From assembly GCA_019636235.1 (NCBI GenBank), contig JAHBXW010000004.1, forward strand, positions 270,347-334,346: a stretch of DNA of 64,000 bases. Direction: 5' to 3'. Position 1 is the stretch's first letter; each line of letters opens with the position of its first letter. A model generated the notes under the pieces. It was not told the origin of the DNA and searched no databases. It saw nothing but the letters and a program-made list of their open reading frames with translations. The position numbers were made by a program, and so were the translations under genes. Positions 45,043 to 54,248 of the stretch are shown here, in pieces. This DNA comes from Planctomyces sp. (GTDB lineage: Bacteria > Planctomycetota > Planctomycetia > Planctomycetales > Planctomycetaceae).

Positions 45043-46275
45043 TCACTCCGTCGGCGGAACCGGGGCGGGCCGGGCGGCCGGTTCGAAGACCTCGTCCGGC
45101 GACGAGATCGAGATCACCTCCGGCTCGGAGCCGTCGGCCAGCCGCGTCGTCGTGCTGCGGCTGGTGCGGCGGTCCAGGATCGCTCGGGCGGCTTCACGAA
45201 CTTCGTGCTCGTTCAGTCCCCGCATGCTGCCGATTTCGGCCAGCGGCGCCAGCGTCTTCGCCGCGCGGGCCATGGCGGCCTCCATCATCACCAGGTCGGT
45301 CAACTGTCGACGCAGTCCATCCAGATTGGTCAGCTGCTCGTTGAGAACCGTCTGAAAGTCGGCCAGCAGGTCCAGGTTCTCGACGCTCTCAGCGATCAGC
45401 CGAGTCTGGCCGGAGAGCTGTTCCTGCACCTGGAGCATCGACCGCAGGTTGGACTGCGCTTCGTCGATCGAAATCTGCCGGGCGCCGGACAGCGTTTCGT
45501 TCAGGGCCAGCAGCTGCCCGGCGGCGTTCTGCGACCGCTCGATGCCGTCCATCTCGATCGCCAGCACATTCTTGATGGCGACGAGTTCGCCTGCCGCGAC
45601 GCGCGCCTGGATCAGGCGCTCGCCTCCCTGGTTCAGGCCGTTGACCAGCGTGTTCAGGGCGTCGACCTGCTCGCGGGCCGCTTCCACGCCGTCCCGGTGT
45701 TCGAGCGCGTGTTCCTTCAGGCCGGCGAGCTGCGCGACGACCGCTTCCGCTTCGGCGATGCCGGCGGCCTGGGCGGGCAGCCGCTGCGCCATTTCGGACA
45801 TCCGGTTCTGCAGGGCTGCCGAGGCCGCGACGCTGCGGGTGGCGGCGTCCAGTTGCGGCTGCTGGGCGATCACCTCGGCCTGCAACTGGCGGAGGCCCTT
45901 GACGACATTGGCGGAAGCGGACAGCCGGGCGCCTTCCTGCTCCAGCTGCGTCTGAATGCGGCGGAGGTCGGCGACGGTCTGGCTGGCGGCCTGCAGCCGC
46001 TGCCGCTGGTCGGCAAGTTCGGCGAGGAGGTCGTTGGTCCGCCGCGCGTCGTTGGCGGAGCCAGCGAGCTCGACGACCTGGCCGCGCATCTGCGCGACGT
46101 CGCGGGACAGTTGATCGACGCGGGTGGTGACGGTTCGCGCGACCAGAAGCTGCATGCTGGCCAGGCCGATCGCGATGCCGCTGATCAGCGTGGGCCACTG
46201 CGTCTGACGGAAGAAGTCCTGCAGCCGCGAAGGAGCGGCGGGGCGGGAGGCGTCACGGAACTCGGACTGGAGCAC
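45043..46275 (-). CDS. Single-pass membrane protein with long coiled coil
   Basis: A 410-residue protein. After about 25 polar residues there is one hydrophobic helix (WPTLISGIAIGLASMQLLVA), then about 300 residues of nearly continuous heptad-like Ala/Leu/Gln/Arg/Glu sequence (VDQLSRDVAQMRGQVVELAG, LLAELADQRQRLQAASQTV and so on), and a short Pro-rich tail. This predicts a membrane-anchored coiled-coil rod, perhaps a structural or scaffolding protein. GTG 46275 was chosen because AGGAG precedes it at about nine bases. I do not recognise a named family. It is a single gene. Confidence 0.72.
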   Translation of the reverse strand: MLQSEFRDASRPAAPSRLQDFFRQTQWPTLISGIAIGLASMQLLVARTVTTRVDQLSRDVAQMRGQVVELAGSANDARRTNDLLAELADQRQRLQAASQTVADLRRIQTQLEQEGARLSASANVVKGLRQLQAEVIAQQPQLDAATRSVAASAALQNRMSEMAQRLPAQAAGIAEAEAVVAQLAGLKEHALEHRDGVEAAREQVDALNTLVNGLNQGGERLIQARVAAGELVAIKNVLAIEMDGIERSQNAAGQLLALNETLSGARQISIDEAQSNLRSMLQVQEQLSGQTRLIAESVENLDLLADFQTVLNEQLTNLDGLRRQLTDLVMMEAAMARAAKTLAPLAEIGSMRGLNEHEVREAARAILDRRTSRSTTTRLADGSEPEVISISSPDEVFEPAARPAPVPPTE

Positions 46276-46581
46276 AGCGATTTCTCCTGAGCACGAACGT
46301 GTGATCGACAGGCCCGGGCGGGGGGAGCACGAGTCCGCCAGGGCCGGCAAGGTCGGGAATGCGGGGGCCTCCGGACCGCCGGCCGCATCCGCCGGTATTC
46401 AGGCCGGAGAACTGATGCAACCGGCAGCTCTCAGCCAGAGTCGCCGCCCAGTGTGATATCGCCAGATTCCCGACGTCGTCCGAAGCGATCCGCCGGCGAT
46501 TTCTGCCTGTCCCCGCGAGGCGCGGCGGAGTGTGCGGCCTGCACCGGCTGAGCGCAATAGTCGGCCGCCCTCCCGCGCGAA
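46276..46581. other. Intergenic region, nothing recognised
   Basis: These 306 bases separate the coiled-coil gene from the 2-hydroxyacid dehydrogenase gene, both on the minus strand. No gene, strong hairpin or repeat was recognised; it should contain the promoter of the coiled-coil gene and the end of the dehydrogenase transcript. Confidence 0.4.
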
Positions 46582-47589
46582 TCAGAACCAGCGGGACTTG
46601 TCCACCAGATTCACGGGATCCTGCCCGACCGCAAACCGACGCACATTCTCCAACAGCGTCTCCAGATGCCGCTGCGGAATCCGTCGCGACATCCCCGCCA
46701 CGTGCGGCGTGAGGATCACATTCGGGTTCCGCCACAGGGGATGCTCCGGAGGCAGCGGCTCCGTCTCGAACACGTCCAGTCCCGCGCCGGCGATCAGCCC
46801 TTCGTCCAGCGCCGCCGTCAGCTCGTCCAGCGGCACGATCGCTCCCCGCCCGATGTTGATCAGCACGGCCGAGCGCCGCATCCGCTGATAGTGCGGCCGA
46901 CGAAACCAGCGCTCCGTCTCAGGAGTGTGCGGGGCCGCGACGACCACGAAATCGCTTGCCTCCAACAGTTCCGGCAGCCGCTCGACCGGCCAGACCGCCT
47001 CCAGCACGCCGCGGACCTGCCGCACCACCGGGTCGACGCCGAGGATCGGCATGCCGAACGCGGCTCCCCGTCGGCAGATCTCCGCGCCAATCGAACCCAC
47101 GCCCACCACGCCCAGCGAACAGTCCGCCAGCGACCGGTGCCGGCGATCCAGCTCGCTGATCTCTCCCGGCCCCGTCGTGAAACTCGCCCGCGTCTCCTCG
47201 CCGCCCACCGGCGACCAATGCCCCGCCTGCTGCTGTCGGACGTACGTGTGCAGGTTGCGGGTGAAGCACAGCATCATGCCCAGGACGTGTTCGGCGATGA
47301 CGTCCGAAAACAGTCCCCGCATGTTGGACAGCCGGCAGGGATGCGCGACCAGTTCGGGGAACAGAAAGTGTTCGAGGCTGGCGGTCGGCGACTGGACCCA
47401 TTCGAGCTGCGGCGCGGCGGCGAGGAGGTCCGGCGTCAGCTTGCCGAAGAAGCCCTGCGCGTCGCGGATTTCCCGCAGCGCCTCGTCCTGACTGTGCGCG
47501 TTGACGACCTGCGCGGGGCCGGCCGCGGCCTGGACCTGCTCCCAGCGGAAGTCGTCCAGCGGCGGGTGAATGACGAGTTTGCGAGACAT
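46582..47589 (-). CDS. D-2-hydroxyacid dehydrogenase, NAD-dependent
   Basis: A 335-residue member of the D-isomer-specific 2-hydroxyacid dehydrogenase family, which interconverts 2-oxoacids and D-2-hydroxyacids with NAD(P)H. The dinucleotide-binding motif is LGVVGVGSIGAEICRR, and the catalytic triad is represented by Arg in INIGRGAIV, Glu in DVFETEPLPPEHPLW and His in LTPHVAGMS. ATG 47589 gives the normal N-terminus (MSRKLVIHPP); an upstream in-frame ATG is possible. The substrate cannot be told, although glyoxylate or phosphoglycerate-like acids are usual for the family. It is a single gene. Confidence 0.92.
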   Translation of the reverse strand: MSRKLVIHPPLDDFRWEQVQAAAGPAQVVNAHSQDEALREIRDAQGFFGKLTPDLLAAAPQLEWVQSPTASLEHFLFPELVAHPCRLSNMRGLFSDVIAEHVLGMMLCFTRNLHTYVRQQQAGHWSPVGGEETRASFTTGPGEISELDRRHRSLADCSLGVVGVGSIGAEICRRGAAFGMPILGVDPVVRQVRGVLEAVWPVERLPELLEASDFVVVAAPHTPETERWFRRPHYQRMRRSAVLINIGRGAIVPLDELTAALDEGLIAGAGLDVFETEPLPPEHPLWRNPNVILTPHVAGMSRRIPQRHLETLLENVRRFAVGQDPVNLVDKSRWF

Positions 47590-47705
47590 GATGCCGATTG
47601 GGGAGTCATCGTGTGTTGATCGGTCGCGAAGGGAGCCGTCCCGTCGGGCGATTATCGGCGGAACCGGACGCGGCAGGTAGAGTGCGGGGCGTCTGCTGGC
47701 AGCGC

Positions 47706-48722
47706 TCAGGCGCGATCCATAGGGAACGCGATCACATCCGCGATTGACGGCAGTCCCAACCGCCACTGCACGAGCCGGTCGAATCCCAGCGCGACTCCCG
47801 AACATTCGGGAAGACCGTCGCGCATCGCGGCCAGCAGACGGCCCTCGACGGGCAGCTCGCTAAGTCCCGCGGCGCGGCGCAAGGCCGCCTGCTTCCGCAT
47901 GCGCCGCGAAAGTTCCTCAGCGTCCGTGAGTTCCTGATAGCCGTTGCAGATCTCCACGCCCCCGAGATACAGCTCGAACCGCCGGGCGACGGGAGGTTCG
48001 ATGGGCGCGACCGTCGCCAGCGCCGCCTGCGAAGCCGGATAGTCGTACAGAAACACGGCCGGCTGCGCCGCCAGCCAGGGCTCGACGCACTCGGCCAGCA
48101 GCAGGTTCCGCCAGCCGTCGAGGTCGTCCGCCGTCAGCGATTCCGGCGCGACGACGTTTCGCGACGCCGCCAGCTCGCGGAGTTGCCGCGATTGGAGCGT
48201 CAGAATCCGGGTTCCCAGGACGGCCTCGAACGCGTCGTCGTATCGGATGCGGGGGAATGGCTCGTCCGACAACGGCGGCGCGGGGGGCCAGGGATCGCCC
48301 ATGGAGGCCTCGGCTGGAAACGCGGCCAGCGCCCGGACCAGCCGTTCGGTGAAGCTCATCTGCTCCGAGTACGTCGCGCCGACGCGATACCACTCGACCA
48401 TCGTGAATTCGGGATTGTGGCGGCCTCCCTGTTCGCCGCGCCGGAACGCCCGCGTGATTTCGAAGATCGCGTCCGCGCCCGCCGCGACCAGCCGCTTCAT
48501 CGCGAATTCCGGAGACGTCTGCAGGAACCGCTCGCCGCCCAGCGAGTCGTCCCGCACGATGATCGGATCCAGCCACGCGTCGACGCACACGTCCCTCGAG
48601 AGCAGGGGCGTCTCCACCTCCCAGTAGCCTTCGCGATGAAACTCTTCCCGCACGGCTCGCAGCAGCGCCGCGCGCCGTCGCAGCGTCAGGAGGCTCGCCG
48701 TGGGGCGATGATCGGCGGACAT
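47706..48722 (-). CDS. epmA: Elongation factor P--(R)-beta-lysine ligase-like protein EpmA
   Basis: A 338-residue class II lysyl-tRNA-synthetase-like catalytic domain without the anticodon-binding domain, as in EpmA (PoxA/GenX), which attaches beta-lysine to a Lys of elongation factor P to help translation of polyproline stretches. Motif 2 is visible as FEITRAFRRGEQGGRHNPEF and is followed by MVEWY; motif 3 is represented by SGVALGFDRLVQWRLG. ATG 48722 lies 3 bases after the stop of the Ser/Thr kinase gene upstream, so they form an operon. Neither efp nor epmB is in the window. Confidence 0.9.
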   Translation of the reverse strand: MSADHRPTASLLTLRRRAALLRAVREEFHREGYWEVETPLLSRDVCVDAWLDPIIVRDDSLGGERFLQTSPEFAMKRLVAAGADAIFEITRAFRRGEQGGRHNPEFTMVEWYRVGATYSEQMSFTERLVRALAAFPAEASMGDPWPPAPPLSDEPFPRIRYDDAFEAVLGTRILTLQSRQLRELAASRNVVAPESLTADDLDGWRNLLLAECVEPWLAAQPAVFLYDYPASQAALATVAPIEPPVARRFELYLGGVEICNGYQELTDAEELSRRMRKQAALRRAAGLSELPVEGRLLAAMRDGLPECSGVALGFDRLVQWRLGLPSIADVIAFPMDRA

Positions 48723-48725
48723 GCG

Positions 48726-50213
48726 TCACTCGGCGGCGCGAGCCTTCACAGCGGCGTCGAGCTGTTTGCGGAGATCCCGGAGCGTCACGGGCTGGACCAG
48801 CACGCGCGACCACGGCCATTCCAGCCGCAGTTGTTTCTGCAGGGCGGATTGCTCCTCGGTGAGCACGACGACGCCCGCCATCCGCCGCTCGCGCCCGAGG
48901 TGCATCATCCGCGGGAACTCCTCGGCGACGCGGTCCCCCACGACGTCTCCCATCAGCAGCAGGCAATCGGGCGGCTGCGAGCGGATCCGCTGGATCGCGC
49001 GATCGAGATCGGACAGCAGCAGCAGCCGGAAGCCATGACGCGAGAAGTAATCGCGCAGGACGTCCTGGTGCTTGGGGCGACTTTCGACGCAGAGGACGGT
49101 GGGTTGTTGCGAGGCGAGCCGGGGGACAATGCCGGATTCGGACATGCCGCCGTCGCGCCATTGGGGAACGATTCCCGAGTCGGCGGGTCCGCGCGAGCCG
49201 TTCGCGTCTCCCAGTTCCGCGAGGACCGACTGCAGTTCCATGACGACGGCGGCGGGGGACTGGAAGCGATCGTTCGGGCTGGTCTGCATCAGCCGGTCGA
49301 CGACGGCCGCCACGCGCAGGGGCAGGGCGGGGTCGACGCTGGTGACGGGTTTGACGTCGCGATACCGGCCGAAGCGTTTGCGTTCGTCCCGATCCTTGGT
49401 GCGGGGGTAGGGCGGTTCGCCGGTGAGGAGTTCAAACAGGATGCCGCCGAGGAAGTAGAGGTCGCTGCGGGGGTCGTTACGGGGGGCGTTGGTGTGCTTT
49501 TCGAGCGTCGCGTATTCGAGGGCCGTCTGCATTTCCTGGCCGCCGACGCGGGAGAACACCGAATCGTCCGCCGCCAGTCCGAAGTCGATCAGCTTGGCCA
49601 CGCCATGGCTGCTCATCAGGACGTTGGTCATCTTAAGATCGCGATGCGTGTATCCGAAGCTGAGCGCGTATTCGAGGGCGCGGGCCATGTCGAGCGTGAA
49701 GCGGCAGGCTTCAGCGGGCTGCAGCCGCTTGCGGATCTTCAGGAAGTCGCGAAGGTTGCCCCCTTCGACGAACTCCATGGTGATGAAATGGAACCGCCCC
49801 TGCGACAGGCAGTCGTAGACCGGCACGATGTTGGGATGCTTGAGCCGCTGGCCGATCTCCCCTTCGCGATGGAACAGCTGGACGACCTCCCGGTCGGAGG
49901 ACCAGCGTTCACGGAGCAGCTTGAGGCCCACCATGCGGCCGGTGGAGATCGAGCAGGCGCGGTACACCCGGGCGAAGCTGCCCGACGCGTTCCGGTACAT
50001 CAGCTTGTAGTCGCCGAGGACCAGGCCGTCGGTGTCCCCCTTTTTCAGCCGTTCGATCTGCAGGCTGGTCAGCAGCTGCCGGCGCTCAAGCGTGCCCAGA
50101 AACTGCTCGGGCGACGAAGGCGCGACGCCGAGAGCCTCGGTCAGATGTCTCTGTTCGACAAGCCGCAGTTGCAGCAGCAGGTCGATCAGGGCCTCAGTGG
50201 TTTTCGGCAGCAT
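48726..50213 (-). CDS. Serine/threonine protein kinase with C-terminal receiver-like domain
   Basis: A 495-residue Hanks-type kinase. The kinase core (~65-340) has the Lys strand VGLKLL, the catalytic loop YTHRDLKMTNVL, the DFG region KLIDFGLA and a C-lobe (SDLYFLGGILFELLTGEPPY). Residues ~370-490 look like a receiver fold (TVLCVESRPKHQDVLRDYF, then PPDCLLLMGDVVGDRV), but the phospho-acceptor Asp position is not convincing, so it is probably a pseudo-receiver. No membrane helix is seen, so it is likely cytoplasmic. ATG 50213 was chosen because MLPKTTEALIDLL fits a family N-terminus; ATG 50258 is an alternative. It precedes epmA by three bases. Confidence 0.85.
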   Translation of the reverse strand: MLPKTTEALIDLLLQLRLVEQRHLTEALGVAPSSPEQFLGTLERRQLLTSLQIERLKKGDTDGLVLGDYKLMYRNASGSFARVYRACSISTGRMVGLKLLRERWSSDREVVQLFHREGEIGQRLKHPNIVPVYDCLSQGRFHFITMEFVEGGNLRDFLKIRKRLQPAEACRFTLDMARALEYALSFGYTHRDLKMTNVLMSSHGVAKLIDFGLAADDSVFSRVGGQEMQTALEYATLEKHTNAPRNDPRSDLYFLGGILFELLTGEPPYPRTKDRDERKRFGRYRDVKPVTSVDPALPLRVAAVVDRLMQTSPNDRFQSPAAVVMELQSVLAELGDANGSRGPADSGIVPQWRDGGMSESGIVPRLASQQPTVLCVESRPKHQDVLRDYFSRHGFRLLLLSDLDRAIQRIRSQPPDCLLLMGDVVGDRVAEEFPRMMHLGRERRMAGVVVLTEEQSALQKQLRLEWPWSRVLVQPVTLRDLRKQLDAAVKARAAE

Positions 50214-50443
50214 CGGGGGGGCGATGAACCGTCGGTCGGTTGGATGCCCCCCGGACATCCCGGCGGACGATGTTCGAACCCGGGATCAGGCGAACCACCC
50301 GGGCGAAGTGATTCTACCTCTCATGTCGCAGTCGGCCGCTGGCTAGACGGCCGACTGAGCAGTTTCGATCAGAATCTGACCGACGTCAATTTGTTCTCGG
50401 AATCAATCCGCGTTTCGCGATCGTATCATTCACGGCGAGTGAA

Positions 50444-51163
50444 TCAAACCGCGTGCCGCGGCGGCCCGCCGACCAGCCGCGCGACCGCCGCGACCGCAAT
50501 CGCCGCGGTCTCGATCCGCAGAATCGTCTCCCCCAGCGAAACGCGGGCGACGCCCAATTCGTCCAGCAGTCCGACTTCCTGCGGCGAAAACCCTCCCTCG
50601 GGACCAATCGCCACGAGCGCCGTTTCACCCGCCTCGGCCAACGGCACGTCCAATCGCGGACCGCCTGGATCGGCCGCCAGTCGGCGGCACGACCCTGCCG
50701 ACGAAAAGAAGTCCCGCAGACTCTGCGGCGATCGCAGCTCCATCAGCCGGTTCCGACCGCACTGCTTGCACGCCGACACCACCGTCTGCTCCAGCTTCTG
50801 CAGTCGCGAATCGCGCGGCTCGACCACCGACCGCTCGCACAGCAGCGGCACGAGCGCCCCGACCGACAACTCCGTCGCCTTCTCCACCAGCCAGCGAAAC
50901 CGGTCTCCCTTGGGCGGCGCCACGCCCAGGACAAGTCGAACCGGAGGCTCGGGATCGATCACCGCTTCCGAAGTCAGTCGCAGCCGCGCCCCGCGCCGCG
51001 ACAGCTCGCGAATCTCCGCCGCCGCACACGCCCCGCGCCCGTCGAACACTTCCACCTGGTCGCCGACGCGGTAGCGCAGCACGTGCTGGAGATGGTGCGC
51101 CTCGGCTTCATCGAGCAGGGCGTCCGGTCCGGTTGCGAAGTCTGGGCAAAAGAATCGGTCCAT
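50444..51163 (-). CDS. rsmE: 16S rRNA (uracil(1498)-N(3))-methyltransferase RsmE
   Basis: A 239-residue SPOUT-fold methyltransferase that methylates U1498 of 16S rRNA. The N-terminal PUA-like domain (HHLQHVLRYRVGDQVEVFDG) is followed by the SAM-binding knot region, with KGDRFRWLVEKATELSVG, AIGPEGGFSPQEV and a C-terminal LGETILRIETAAIAVAAV, the trefoil-knot signature. The length is normal. It is a lone gene, divergent from the ExeA-like ATPase gene. Its stop is 230 bases from the Ser/Thr kinase gene region on the same strand. Confidence 0.95.
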   Translation of the reverse strand: MDRFFCPDFATGPDALLDEAEAHHLQHVLRYRVGDQVEVFDGRGACAAAEIRELSRRGARLRLTSEAVIDPEPPVRLVLGVAPPKGDRFRWLVEKATELSVGALVPLLCERSVVEPRDSRLQKLEQTVVSACKQCGRNRLMELRSPQSLRDFFSSAGSCRRLAADPGGPRLDVPLAEAGETALVAIGPEGGFSPQEVGLLDELGVARVSLGETILRIETAAIAVAAVARLVGGPPRHAV

Positions 51164-51330
51164 TGAGCGCGGTTATATCACGTTTGCCAACGGGACACTG
51201 CGGAGGGCGCTCGCCGGAAAGCCGATCTTACTCCCGGCTGCCGGCATTCACGGTTGGGCGGAACTGGCCGTCGCGATCGAGCTCAGGACGCGGCGGGCGG
51301 CGGCAGAGGAATTCACGGAAGGGCGGACGC

Positions 51331-52125
51331 GTGATCGACCGGTTCGAGACGACAGCCTGGGTGCCGACGGAATCCCGCCGCGAGGCGGCTGCCCGCTGCC
51401 TGCATCTGCTGGAGCGACGCTCCGGTTGCGGCGTGCTGTGCGGAGAGCCCGGGTGCGGGAAGTCGATCGTCCTGCGGCGGCTGGTGCGACGTGCGGCCCG
51501 TCTGACGACGCGGGCCTGTTACATCAACCTCTCCAATCTGGACGAGGCGGAATTCCGCTGGCGGCTGTGCGCCGCGCTGCGCCTGGCGCCGATCACGGGC
51601 GAGTCGCGGCTGGCGAGCTGGACGCGGCTGACCGACGCCCTCGACGGAGCGCAGGCCGGGCGGCTGTCCGCGGCCGTGCTGTTCGATCAGGCCGAATCGC
51701 TGCGCAGCGAAGCGCTGCCCGAGTTGCGACGTTGGCTGCAGTTGGCCGCCCAGCAGCGGCGGACGGTGACGATCCTCGCCACGCGGTCGCCGATCCCCGA
51801 ATCGCTGGCGGCCGTGCTGACGGATTTCTGCGACCTCCGCGCGGACGTCTATCCGCTGACGGCCAGCCAGGCGCTGGAATTTGTCCAGAACTGGAGCGAA
51901 GTCGAGGCCACCGCTGCGCCGATCGGCGGCGAAGATGCGGCCGCCACGCTGCATGAACTGACGCGGGGCGAGCCCAGGCGGCTGGAAAGGCTGTGCCGGC
52001 TGGCGGCTTTGGCCGCCGATGCGGAAAGCGGCGCGCCGCTGGACCGCCTGGCTCTCGAACACCTGATGCGGGAACTGACGGGGGCGCCTTCACCCCGGAC
52101 GCCCGGCGTCGTCCCGGGGACGTGA
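51331..52125 (+). CDS. ExeA/GspA-like AAA ATPase
   Basis: A 264-residue AAA_22-type ATPase. The Walker A motif is GEPGCGKS, the Walker B-like strand is AVLFDQAE, and the C-terminal part contains LTRGEPRRLERLCRLAALAA, similar to the end of the ExeA ATPase domain. There is no peptidoglycan-binding domain or membrane helix, so it is cytoplasmic. Such ATPases help assemble secretion or pilus machinery, or regulate transposition in Tn7-like elements; neither partner is adjacent. GTG 51331 was chosen because GGAAGGG precedes it. Its 3' end overlaps the convergent nitrilase-family gene by 36 bases. Confidence 0.75.
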   Translation: MIDRFETTAWVPTESRREAAARCLHLLERRSGCGVLCGEPGCGKSIVLRRLVRRAARLTTRACYINLSNLDEAEFRWRLCAALRLAPITGESRLASWTRLTDALDGAQAGRLSAAVLFDQAESLRSEALPELRRWLQLAAQQRRTVTILATRSPIPESLAAVLTDFCDLRADVYPLTASQALEFVQNWSEVEATAAPIGGEDAAATLHELTRGEPRRLERLCRLAALAADAESGAPLDRLALEHLMRELTGAPSPRTPGVVPGT

Positions 52126-52953
52126 CAGCGCGTGCGATTCGACGACGGCCTGATACATCTCGGGTCGGCGGTCGGCCATGCGGTCAATGACGTGCTTCGA
52201 CGGCACCCGCACGATCCGCTTGTTCCGGGCCCGCGCCGGATCGACGTCCGCGTAGAGAATCTCTTCCTCGCTGGCGGACGCCGCGGCCAGCACGTCGCCG
52301 TTCGGCGCGCAGATGCTGCTGTGCCCGATGAATTTGAAGCCTCGCTCGGCGCCGACGCGGTTCACCGCCGCGAAGTAGACGGCGTTCTCCATCGCCCGGG
52401 TGGGTACGGCATGCGCCGCCATGCACTCCGCGCCGGGAGGCCAGTTCGTCGGCAGGGCGATCAAATCGGCCCCGCCCAGCGCCAGGCAGCGGCTCGCCTC
52501 GGGAAAGCCCGAGTCGTAGCAGATGTTCATGCCCAGCCGCAGGCCGTCCACGTCCTGCACCGCGAACGGCCGATCGCCCGGCGTGGTGAACATGTCGATC
52601 CCCAGCCAGGGCAGGTGCACCTTCCGGTAGGCCCCCGTTACGCCCTGCGGACCGACCAGCACGGCCACATTGAAGACGTCCGTTCCGGACGCCTCCAGCA
52701 TGCCGAACACGCACCAGCTTCCCGTCTCGCGGCAGACGGCGGCGAGCGCCTCGGTCGTCGGGCCGGGAATCGGCTCCGCGACCGCTCGCCCCTCCTCCAG
52801 GCTCGTGAAGCAGTAGCCCGTTGTCGCGCACTCGGGAAAGATCGCCAGCTTCGCGCCAGCACGGGCCGTCTGCCGCAGGAACTCGCTGATCCGACCGACG
52901 TTGTGCGGCACGTCGTTCAGGCGGACATCCATCTGCACCGCGGCAATCCGCAT
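52090..52953 (-). CDS. Carbon-nitrogen hydrolase (nitrilase superfamily) amidase
   Basis: A 287-residue nitrilase-superfamily protein with the full catalytic triad: Glu41 in FPECATTGY, Lys111 in YRKVHLPW and Cys145 in NICYDSGFPE. The length and layout fit amidases and N-carbamoyl-amine hydrolases. These act on amide or carbamoyl C-N bonds; the substrate is unknown. Start ATG 52953 has a GGGAGA-type site upstream; the frame is open further upstream. It is 79 bases downstream of the lactonase gene on the same strand and may be co-transcribed. Confidence 0.9.
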   Translation of the reverse strand: MRIAAVQMDVRLNDVPHNVGRISEFLRQTARAGAKLAIFPECATTGYCFTSLEEGRAVAEPIPGPTTEALAAVCRETGSWCVFGMLEASGTDVFNVAVLVGPQGVTGAYRKVHLPWLGIDMFTTPGDRPFAVQDVDGLRLGMNICYDSGFPEASRCLALGGADLIALPTNWPPGAECMAAHAVPTRAMENAVYFAAVNRVGAERGFKFIGHSSICAPNGDVLAAASASEEEILYADVDPARARNKRIVRVPSKHVIDRMADRRPEMYQAVVESHALSRPRDDAGRPG

Positions 52954-53032
52954 CCCGTCTCTCCCGGCAAGTTCGCCAAGCGGCGGCGCGCCATGAACAC
53001 GCGCGTCGCCAGGTTCCATCGCTCCGGCCCGC

Positions 53033-54193
53033 TCAGCGCAGGAACTTCACACACACGGGCCGCGGTACGGCGACCTGGACGCCGGTCGGCTTGAGGCGTC
53101 CCGATTCGGCGTCGATTTCGAATACGACCACGGTGTCCGAGTCCTGGTTCGCCGCGAGCAGGTACTTGCCCGTCGGATCGATGCCGAAGTTCCGCGGCGT
53201 CTGGCCGCCGGTCGGCTCCTGCCCGAGAGACGTCAGACGCCCCGTGCCGGGATCGATCTGGAACATCGCGATGCTGTGATGCCCGCGGTTCGAGCCGTAC
53301 AGAAACTTCCCGGACGGATGGACCTGGACTTCGGCCGTCGAATTGCCGCCGGCGTAGTCAACGCCATCCGGCACGGTGGAGACCGTCTGGAAGCCGTACA
53401 GCACGCCGTGCTGCGGCGCATACCGGAAGGCCGTCACGGTCAGGTCGAGTTCGTTGATGACGTAGGCGTAGTCGCCGCTGGAGTGAAAGGCGAAGTGCCG
53501 GGGTCCGGCTCCGGGGGCGACCGACGTGCCGGGCGGATCGTTGGGCGTCAGCGTGCCGCGATCGGCGTCGAACCGGTACACGAGCAGCTTGTCGAGGCCG
53601 AGATCCGCCGCAACGGCGAACCGGTTCGCCGGGTCGATGTTGATCGAGTGGGCATGCGGCGCCTCCTGCCGCTGGGCGTTCACGCTGTGCCCTTCGTGCT
53701 GGACGAAGGCCGAGGCCGGCTTCAGCGAGCCATCCTGTTCAATGGGCAGGCAGACGACGCTGCCGCCGGTGTAGTTGGCGATCAGCAGGCTCTTGCCGGT
53801 CGGGTCGACAACGCAGTGGCAGGGCGCGCCCCCCTTGCTCGACTGCACGTTCAACGCCGTGAGCTGGCCGGTCTCCCGATCCAGGGCAAAGGCGGCCGCG
53901 CCTCCAGCCGGTTCCCCTTCGAAATCGCCGATCTCCGCGACGGCGTACAGGGCCTGGCCGAACGGGTGAATCGCGAGGAACGAGGGATTGTCGACTTCGG
54001 CGACGAGCTGCGGCTCGGACACCGCGCCCGTTTCGAGGTTCAGCCGCGCGTGGTAGATGCCGCGGCTGTCGCTGCCGCGCGTGTACGTTCCGAAATAGAC
54101 GTGAATGCCGTCGGCATCGGCGGCGGGCAGGGTCGCCGGCAGGGACACGAGGACACTCCACAGCGCAAGGAACAGAAGACGACGGCGATGCAT
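53033..54193 (-). CDS. Exported lactonase family beta-propeller (6-phosphogluconolactonase-like)
   Basis: A 386-residue secreted protein with a signal peptide (RLLFLALWSVLVSLPATLPA). The rest is a seven-bladed propeller of the lactonase (Pgl/cycloisomerase 2) family: VYFGTYTRGSDSRGIYHARL, NPSFLAIHPFGQALYAVAE, GGAPCHCVVDPTGKSLLIAN, AGPRHFAFHSSGDYAYVINE and TPRNFGIDPTGKYLLAANQ. ATG 54193 starts the signal; a longer start at 54220 is possible. The cytoplasmic homologue hydrolyses 6-phosphogluconolactone; the exported form probably acts on another lactone. It lies next to the nitrilase-family gene downstream on the same strand. Confidence 0.88.
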   Translation of the reverse strand: MHRRRLLFLALWSVLVSLPATLPAADADGIHVYFGTYTRGSDSRGIYHARLNLETGAVSEPQLVAEVDNPSFLAIHPFGQALYAVAEIGDFEGEPAGGAAAFALDRETGQLTALNVQSSKGGAPCHCVVDPTGKSLLIANYTGGSVVCLPIEQDGSLKPASAFVQHEGHSVNAQRQEAPHAHSINIDPANRFAVAADLGLDKLLVYRFDADRGTLTPNDPPGTSVAPGAGPRHFAFHSSGDYAYVINELDLTVTAFRYAPQHGVLYGFQTVSTVPDGVDYAGGNSTAEVQVHPSGKFLYGSNRGHHSIAMFQIDPGTGRLTSLGQEPTGGQTPRNFGIDPTGKYLLAANQDSDTVVVFEIDAESGRLKPTGVQVAVPRPVCVKFLR

Positions 54194-54248
54194 CGGAGGA
54201 GAGCGCCTTCCCGGGTTCAATAGGTGGGGACCGAACTGTTCTGCGGCG

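Noticed and set aside
50274..50290. GTTCGAACCCGGGATC, another tRNA-like word
   Set aside because: No matching cloverleaf arms on either strand; it is in the leader region of the Ser/Thr kinase gene.
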